The translations under genes and the position numbers were made by a program. Below the pieces are notes generated by a model. It did not search any database and had not been told where the DNA came from. It worked only from the letters and a program-made list of their open reading frames with translations. From Bacillota bacterium (GTDB lineage: Bacteria > Bacillota > Clostridia > Lachnospirales > Lachnospiraceae): a stretch of 18,017 nucleotides of DNA. The stretch covers positions 1 through 18,017 of the forward strand of contig JAEZKA010000095.1 of NCBI GenBank assembly GCA_023436225.1, written 5' to 3'. Every line of letters begins with the position of its first letter. The stretch's first letter is position 1. Below, in pieces: positions 13,798-18,017 of this stretch.

Positions 13798-15156
13798 ATG
13801 GCTAAGAATAAGACCGTGTTTTTCTGTAAAGAGTGTGGTTTCGAATCAGCAAAATGGCTGGGACAATGTCCGGCCTGTAAAAGTTGGGATACCTTTGTAG
13901 ACGAACCGGTTGTAAAGAAAGGTAATAAACCTGCCGGTGGCATAAAGAATGTAAGGGAGCCAATGCTGATATCCGATGTCAAGACCGAGAAGGAGATGAG
14001 ATTGTGCTCCGGTATCGAGGAGCTAGACCGCGTTCTTGGCGGTGGAATCGTCCAAGGAAGTCTGGTATTAGTAGGCGGAGACCCTGGAATCGGTAAGTCA
14101 ACCTTATTGCTTCAGATGTGCCGGGAGCTTGTAGCCAAATCAAAAAAAGTGTTATATATCTCTGGGGAGGAATCCCTGAGCCAAATTAAGATGAGAGCGG
14201 AGAGGCTCGGCGTTTTTGGCGGTGAGCTTCTCCTTTTATGTGAAACAGATCTGGAATTGGTCGAGGAAGCGATTGATAAATATCATCCTGACATTGTGAT
14301 TATTGATTCTATTCAGACGATGTTCAAGGACGAAGTGGCTGCTGCACCGGGAAGTGTAAGTCAGGTTAGGGAAGCGACAGCAACCTTAATGCGAATTGCC
14401 AAAATTTCCGGTGTTACAATTTTTATCATAGGACATGTGACAAAGGAAGGCGTAGTTGCCGGTCCAAGAGTGCTGGAGCATATGGTAGATACGGTATTAT
14501 ATTTTGAAGGCGATAATTATGCTTCCTATCGTGTATTACGAGCAGTTAAGAATCGTTTCGGTTCAACCAATGAGATCGGGGTATTTGAGATGCAAGGCTC
14601 CGGTCTGGCAGAGGTAAAGAATCCGTCGGAATTCATGCTAAAGGGAAGACCGGAGGGAGAACCGGGGTCACTGGTTGCAGCTTCTATTGAAGGGACGAGA
14701 CCAATACTGGTTGAGGTACAAGCCCTGGTTTGCAGGACAAATTTCAATATGCCAAGAAGAACCGCAGCCGGAACCGATTATAATCGTGTCAATCTACTGA
14801 TGGCTGTACTGGAGAAAAGAGCAGGAATTGGGCTATCCGATTGCGATGCTTACATCAATGTGGCGGGAGGAATGAGAATTACAGAGCCGGCACTCGATCT
14901 TGCGGTAATCACTGCAATATTATCAAGCTATAAGAATAAGGCGCTGGATAATAAGACAGTACTGTTTGGTGAGGTTGGTCTCACCGGTGAGATACGAGCT
15001 GTCAACATGGCTGAACAGAGAGTTGCAGAAGCAGCTAAGATGGGCTTTGAGCTATGCATTCTGCCGCAAGCCAACAAGGAACACATCAAAGGCAATGGTA
15101 TTAAGCTGATCGGAGTCAGAACAATACAAGAGGTACTCGGAATATTACTTAGATAA
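13798..15156 (+). CDS. radA: DNA repair protein RadA (branch-migration ATPase)
   Basis: RadA (Sms) is a RecA-like, DnaB-type ATPase that extends heteroduplex DNA during recombination and repair. The 452-residue protein has the N-terminal zinc finger Cys10-x2-Cys13 and Cys24-x2-Cys27. The Walker A motif is GGDPGIGKST at about 93-102, ISGEESLSQIKMRAERL follows, and Walker B is around DIVIIDSIQT. The diagnostic KNRFG motif lies at about 251-255. A C-terminal Lon-protease-like domain contains RAGIGLSDCDAYINVAGGM and GEVGLTGEIRAV. It starts one base after the upstream stop with only a weak GGTGG-type ribosome site at about 13781-13785, consistent with translational coupling. Confidence 0.96.
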   Translation: MAKNKTVFFCKECGFESAKWLGQCPACKSWDTFVDEPVVKKGNKPAGGIKNVREPMLISDVKTEKEMRLCSGIEELDRVLGGGIVQGSLVLVGGDPGIGKSTLLLQMCRELVAKSKKVLYISGEESLSQIKMRAERLGVFGGELLLLCETDLELVEEAIDKYHPDIVIIDSIQTMFKDEVAAAPGSVSQVREATATLMRIAKISGVTIFIIGHVTKEGVVAGPRVLEHMVDTVLYFEGDNYASYRVLRAVKNRFGSTNEIGVFEMQGSGLAEVKNPSEFMLKGRPEGEPGSLVAASIEGTRPILVEVQALVCRTNFNMPRRTAAGTDYNRVNLLMAVLEKRAGIGLSDCDAYINVAGGMRITEPALDLAVITAILSSYKNKALDNKTVLFGEVGLTGEIRAVNMAEQRVAEAAKMGFELCILPQANKEHIKGNGIKLIGVRTIQEVLGILLR

Positions 15157-15222
15157 AGGTTCTGCTCAAACGGTTAGCTATATAATTATCTTTGAATGAT
15201 GCAATATAAATGGGGGTTACAA

Positions 15223-15675
15223 ATGAAGGAGTTATCCAACCAAAGATTAGTTCATTTAGCGACAGCTCAGGAAAGCATACTTGAAGTGACAAAATTGATT
15301 GAGAAGTGGGAACAATCACAATTAGTACTTGAGAAGAATGCCTTTGATACCATAAATATGAGCGATACGGTATTGAATTTATCGAAGGAAGGAACAAAAC
15401 TAGTAGAACGGCTTCAAGAATATTTTCAGATTGGAATGAATAAGGCAAGAGAAGAGGATATCAAGCTGGTTGCATCCTTACTCCAAGAGATACAGGGGAT
15501 GTTCGATTATATTGTAGATCATTGTATCTGTGCAAATGAGACAGCCCATAACCTGGAGAATGAGGTTGCCAAGCAGCAAGAGATCGGTGAAGAAATGAAG
15601 ACTCGGGTCTGTAGGGTGGTTGATGATATTGATTCTGTAGTCGCCTGTGAAGAATTTCTATTTGCAGAGTTCTGA
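15223..15675 (+). CDS. small helical protein of unknown function downstream of radA
   Basis: A 150-residue protein with no signal peptide, membrane segment or recognisable catalytic motif. Almost the whole length has a heptad-like pattern (STDTVLNLS-type helices, LVERLQEYFQIGMNK, LVASLLQEIQGMFDYI, ETAHNLENEVAKQQEIGEEM), so it is probably an all-alpha, coiled-coil protein. Part of it recalls the cytoplasmic signalling hairpin of methyl-accepting chemotaxis proteins, but the conserved tip was not seen. Three cysteines occur near the C-terminal half, two as CIC. I prefer the start at 15223, preceded by TGGGGGT at 15211-15217; an ATG at 15196 is possible. A TATAAT at 15181-15186 may provide a promoter. 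A strong terminator follows at 15805-15854. Confidence 0.75.
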   Translation: MKELSNQRLVHLATAQESILEVTKLIEKWEQSQLVLEKNAFDTINMSDTVLNLSKEGTKLVERLQEYFQIGMNKAREEDIKLVASLLQEIQGMFDYIVDHCICANETAHNLENEVAKQQEIGEEMKTRVCRVVDDIDSVVACEEFLFAEF

Positions 15676-15804
15676 GTTCGAGTTCACTATATTAAGCTGA
15701 ATGATTACTTTTATTACATAGCAAATACCTCTGCGGTCGTGGTACTTCAATAAGGCATATACCATCATGTAGGTTGTAGATGGGAATAATTAGAAATTAT
15801 TGTG

Positions 15805-15854
15805 CTGCTCTGTCCTTCCGAATTATTCATTTGAAAGGATGGAGCAGACTTTTT
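15805..15854 (+). terminator. intrinsic terminator upstream of the tRNA gene
   Basis: A 13-bp stem (15805-15817 with 15835-15847, two G-U pairs) with a 17-nt loop is followed by ACTTTTT. It separates the radA transcript from the tRNA promoter. The 129 nt between the preceding gene and this stem hold only a short AATAATT/AATTATT repeat at about 15786-15800. Confidence 0.85.
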
Positions 15855-15948
15855 CAGTGTTGCGGATACGGTTTATTTGATTAGGATTTTATTATATTTT
15901 GTAAAAAAGTTTGACTAAAAAGCTTTGACAAAAATTTTAATATTATCT

Positions 15949-15976
15949 TGACAATTAAGACAATTCATAGTAATAT
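15949..15976 (+). promoter_or_regulatory. promoter of tRNA-Trp
   Basis: TTGACA at 15949-15954 and TAATAT at 15971-15976 are 16 nt apart, placing the start near 15983, about 11 nt before the mature tRNA. Two further TTGAC motifs lie upstream at 15911 and 15925, in a strongly A/T-rich stretch that may act as an UP element. Confidence 0.7.
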
Positions 15977-15993
15977 AAATGAGCAACATCAAT

Positions 15994-16066
15994 AGGGGTA
16001 TAGTTCAGCTGGTAGAATAACGGTCTCCAAAACCGCAGGTCGTGGGTTCAAATCCTACTGCCCCTG
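15994..16066 (+). tRNA. tRNA-Trp (anticodon CCA)
   Basis: A full 73-nt cloverleaf can be drawn. The acceptor is 15994-16000 with 16059-16065, and the D-arm is 16003-16018. The anticodon arm is 16020-16036 with CCA at 16027-16029, and the T-arm is 16042-16058 with TTCAAAT in the loop. The discriminator is G16066, and no CCA end is encoded. The top anticodon-stem pair is A16020/C16036, a mismatch. A terminator follows at 16082-16116. An integrase gene sits directly downstream in the opposite orientation, which marks this tRNA as the likely integration site. Confidence 0.95.
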
Positions 16067-16070
16067 TAAA
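16042..16070 (+). other. probable attachment site at the tRNA-Trp 3' end
   Basis: Tyrosine integrases of islands and prophages commonly recombine within the T-arm and 3' end of a tRNA and rebuild the gene. The integrase gene begins its 3' end 86 nt from the tRNA and points toward it, the usual attL geometry. The exact core cannot be set without the second copy, which should lie to the right, outside the window. Confidence 0.5.
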
Positions 16071-16081
16071 TTAAAATCGAT

Positions 16082-16116
16082 GGGAAGTGCTTAAAATAAG
16101 GCACCTCCCGTTTTTT
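16082..16116 (+). terminator. intrinsic terminator after tRNA-Trp
   Basis: GGGAAGTGC (16082-16090) pairs with GCACCTCCC (16101-16109) with one A/C mismatch and a short loop, followed by T6 at 16111-16116. If the element is inserted at the tRNA 3' end, this terminator may be element DNA. Confidence 0.8.
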
Positions 16117-16118
16117 AT

Positions 16119-16152
16119 GTGTAATCTGAGGTTGATTACACTTGATTACACT
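16119..16152. repeat. direct and inverted GATTACAC repeats beside the integrase
   Basis: GTGTAATC at 16119-16126 is the exact inverse of GATTACAC at 16134-16141. TTGATTACAC is then repeated in tandem at 16132-16141 and 16142-16151. Lying between the tRNA and the integrase stop, these are good candidates for arm-type integrase or excisionase binding sites. Confidence 0.6.
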
Positions 16153-17403
16153 TTATGATAACAGTGCTTTTCGTACCAAATCGATGGTCTGAGACTCGTT
16201 CAGACGGTTGAAGCAGTAACTCTGATAAGTAGTCTGCTCATTTTCATGACCGACGAGACGTCTGATCTGATCGATGTTCAGGTTTGCATCTATCAGCGTT
16301 GAAATGTAGGTTTTTCGGATCTTATGGATGGACTTCTCAGGTATGCCAGCTTTCCGGCAATATTTCTTCACCCTGGAATCAATTGCCTTAAAATGGACAC
16401 GACCCTTTTCATTCACGAAGATAAAGTCATCATCGTAAAATCCGTTTTTCTCATTCAAAGCCTTTGCTCGTTCGATTAGTTCCTTTGCTTCTGTAGTAAG
16501 GATTACTTTTCGGTTACCGGCTTTGGTCTTAGTGTGCTCTACAATCTTATAGCCGTTGCACTTCCATTTGCCGTCAACCTGAATACGGTTTTCCACTTCC
16601 ATACGTTGGATGTGTAGGTAATCACCTTCGATATCTGTGGATTTGAGACCAAGAATTTCACCGATTCGAAGACCGCTCTGGAAGGCCAAAGGAATAGCTA
16701 AGGGTAGAGAAGTACCGGTAAGCTCGCTGTCCTTTAAAGCTTCCTCAGTAATGATCGGCTGCTCATCGATTAAAAAGACTTCTTTGATTGCATCCTTTTT
16801 CTTAGTGTGCTCAAAGCGTCTAGATTCAACCCTAACCCTGTTAAACGGCGATTTCGCAATCATTCCCTTATCGACAGCATAATCTAGCACTTGCCTCATA
16901 ATAAGGCTCATATTGCCGTATCGCTTTGCTGTAAGCTGATTCTGGTTCACCATATCATGCGCCCACTTATCCAGTGTTATGTAATCAAGCTTGTCCAGGG
17001 GAACCCGAGTTATCGGAGTTCCTTCGTAAAACCGTACCCAGTAGCTATCAATGTTACACATAGTGGTTGTCGTTACCTTGGCGCTTTTATACCTGTGCCA
17101 TTCAGGATAAAGCGAATTTAACGAGGGCTTTTGTGGTTGGTCATGATGCTTCAAAATCTCATCCTCTAAAGCCTTTTTGGTTGATTTGGCAATCATCTTA
17201 CGTTTACCATCCACCATTATGTAGGTACGCCAACGCTTATCCGTCTCAGACTGGAAAATCTGATATGGGTGTTGCTCTAATATTTGATTACGTTTCATGC
17301 TTAATACCTTATCCCGCATGCCTTCAAGGTTAATTATATCACCGATGGCTTCTGAGTCAACAGTACGGAGTAAGGATATTAATTCGTTGATTTCTGAACC
17401 CAT
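16153..17403 (-). CDS. tyrosine-family site-specific integrase
   Basis: A 416-residue phage/ICE-type integrase. The N-terminal arm-binding part (about 45-90, YQIFQSETDKRWRTYIMVDGKRK) is followed by a SAM-like core-binding domain (about 92-190) and the catalytic domain. The catalytic set is complete: Arg246 in SGLRIGE, a Lys in the KTKAGNRK region (about 292-299), His360 and Arg363 in HKIRKTY, His386 in VGHENEQTT and the nucleophile Tyr396 in YQSYCF. It should therefore be active. The ATG is preceded by AAGGAGGTGATC (complement of 17408-17419), a full match to the 16S anti-Shine-Dalgarno. The gene ends beside tRNA-Trp, implying that this tRNA is its target. About 40 residues precede the arm-binding domain and are not typical. 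Confidence 0.93.
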   Translation of the reverse strand: MGSEINELISLLRTVDSEAIGDIINLEGMRDKVLSMKRNQILEQHPYQIFQSETDKRWRTYIMVDGKRKMIAKSTKKALEDEILKHHDQPQKPSLNSLYPEWHRYKSAKVTTTTMCNIDSYWVRFYEGTPITRVPLDKLDYITLDKWAHDMVNQNQLTAKRYGNMSLIMRQVLDYAVDKGMIAKSPFNRVRVESRRFEHTKKKDAIKEVFLIDEQPIITEEALKDSELTGTSLPLAIPLAFQSGLRIGEILGLKSTDIEGDYLHIQRMEVENRIQVDGKWKCNGYKIVEHTKTKAGNRKVILTTEAKELIERAKALNEKNGFYDDDFIFVNEKGRVHFKAIDSRVKKYCRKAGIPEKSIHKIRKTYISTLIDANLNIDQIRRLVGHENEQTTYQSYCFNRLNESQTIDLVRKALLS

Positions 17404-17459
17404 CGGTGATCACCTCCTTAAAGATGGGATAAAGTGTGTTATTTAGCTACATAATTGGT

Positions 17460-17747
17460 TCAGTTACCTTTGAACGTCACCATCTGTATGGGTTCCTCTG
17501 GATTGGTCATATAAAAGGTTTTCTTGCTATAAAACCAATTCATACGATCCACTAATCCATAATAAGGACAATCTGGATTGAGCGAATTGTAGCCATGGAC
17601 GGCATAACAAATTGCCTCATCAATGGCTTCAAAGCCTTTAAAGCGCTCGCTTATACAAAATTTTTTCTCGAACTCGACACGGTTCCAATTGTTGGCAACC
17701 ATAAATCCGTTAGTTCCATACATTCCATAATACTTAGGTGCTTTCAT
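17460..17747 (-). CDS. 95-residue element protein, possibly RNase H N-terminal (viroplasmin)-like
   Basis: A small soluble protein without signal peptide. The segment about 7-55 (YGMYGTNGFMVANNW, then RFKGFEAIDEAICYAVHGYN) resembles the viroplasmin / RNase HI N-terminal hybrid-binding fold. That fold runs aromatic-V-x-G-x-x-x-G-[IV]-[YV]-x-x-W and then F-x-G-F-x-x-x-x-E-A. The remaining 40 residues are aromatic-rich (CPYYGLVDRMNWFYSKKTFYM) and unassigned. No RNase H catalytic domain is attached. The ribosome site is AAAGGATG just upstream of the ATG at 17747. It lies 56 nt before the integrase in the same direction and is probably co-transcribed. It could be an excision or regulatory factor, but nothing in the sequence shows that. 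Confidence 0.6.
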   Translation of the reverse strand: MKAPKYYGMYGTNGFMVANNWNRVEFEKKFCISERFKGFEAIDEAICYAVHGYNSLNPDCPYYGLVDRMNWFYSKKTFYMTNPEEPIQMVTFKGN

Positions 17748-17954
17748 AATTTCATCCTTTCTTTAAATAGGTAAGTTCCATAGTCTCAAATATGGTATGC
17801 GCTAGCTTCAGCACATTTTACCACCCAATGAGTCTTTCGCATGATAGAAATTGTGTTGATGATAAACTCAAATCCATATGTTGTGAGAATCTGTAAATGT
17901 CAATATAAATCTGTACAAAAAGTGGAATATAAAAATGTACAGTTTTTAGCCTAA
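17748..17954. other. upstream region of the element genes, containing a probable IS end
   Basis: No gene was seen. The right part (about 17892-17942) resembles an IS21-family terminus. The left part (17762-17880) is the promoter-side DNA of the leftward 95-residue gene, with no strong promoter of its own that I can see. A TTGACA read leftward at 17903-17898 with CATATG 17 nt on is a possible but weak promoter. Confidence 0.35.
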
Positions 17955-18017
17955 TCAGTCGTCCATGGCTCCTTCCAACACATACTGTTTTTCCTTAAGT
18001 CTATAAGAGGGACCTTT
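17892..18017 (-). mobile_element. right end of an IS21-family insertion sequence (partial)
   Basis: The stretch from about 17892 starts TGTAAATGTC and contains CTGTACA (17911-17917) and its inverse TGTACAG (17936-17942), the multiple TGTACA-type repeats seen at IS21-family ends. Beyond it, on the minus strand, an open frame enters from outside the window and ends at 17955 with a sequence resembling the IstB C-terminus. The element would extend rightward past 18017. The exact boundary (17882-17892) is uncertain. Confidence 0.5.
17955..18017 (-). CDS. istB: C-terminal end of an IstB-like IS21 helper ATPase (partial)
   Basis: Reading leftward from the window edge, 20 codons give KGPSYRLKEKQYVLEGAMDD and then TGA at 17957-17955. 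IstB proteins often finish with a G-x-SYR[LF][KR]-type segment a few residues before the stop, and the stop lies close to an IS21-like terminus, which is where istB should end. Only this tail is visible; Walker motifs would be outside the window. The call depends on 20 residues and the context. Confidence 0.45.
   Translation of the reverse strand, partial: KGPSYRLKEKQYVLEGAMDD

Overview
The window looks like the chromosome of a low-to-moderate-GC anaerobic Firmicute, most likely a member of the Lachnospiraceae (Clostridium cluster XIVa). The reasons are strong AGGAGG-type ribosome sites, TTGACA/TATAAT-type promoters, a McsA-McsB-ClpC block, and secreted proteins with SH3b repeats and cadherin-like domains. 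The family name is inferred from gene content and style only; no search was run.

Layout. (1) 1-405 is a gene-free leader region with a terminator-like hairpin whose T-run faces left. (2) 406-3427 is purM-purN-purD, three steps of de novo purine synthesis, closed by a very strong terminator at 3450-3525. (3) 3795-8061 holds two exported proteins: a 912-residue wall hydrolase (four SH3b-like units, a glucosaminidase domain and a cadherin-like domain) and a membrane-anchored protein with a cohesin-like and a cadherin-like domain. About 160 nt packed with hairpins lie between them. (4) 8062-13069 is a protein quality-control block: a short GntR/YtrA-type repressor, mcsA, mcsB and clpC. McsB phosphorylates arginines with McsA as activator, and ClpC is the AAA+ unfoldase that delivers such proteins to ClpP. 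The first gene is where ctsR usually sits, and clpC is split from mcsB by 474 nt of repeats and hairpins. (5) 13383-15675 holds a conserved-looking 137-residue protein of unknown function, radA one base after it, and a 150-residue helical protein of unknown function.

(6) From 15949 to the end is a tRNA-Trp gene with its promoter and terminator. Immediately downstream, pointing back at the tRNA, is a tyrosine integrase. It is followed by a 95-residue small protein and then by what looks like the right end of an IS21-family insertion sequence carrying the last codons of istB. This is the classic arrangement of an integrative element inserted at a tRNA 3' end; the rest of the element lies beyond the window.

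The core genes are ordinary. The parts that deserve a second look are the GntR-for-CtsR arrangement with its palindromic operator, the two modular hairpin repeats and structured leader ahead of clpC, the overlapping inverted repeats between the two wall genes, and the tRNA-Trp element boundary.
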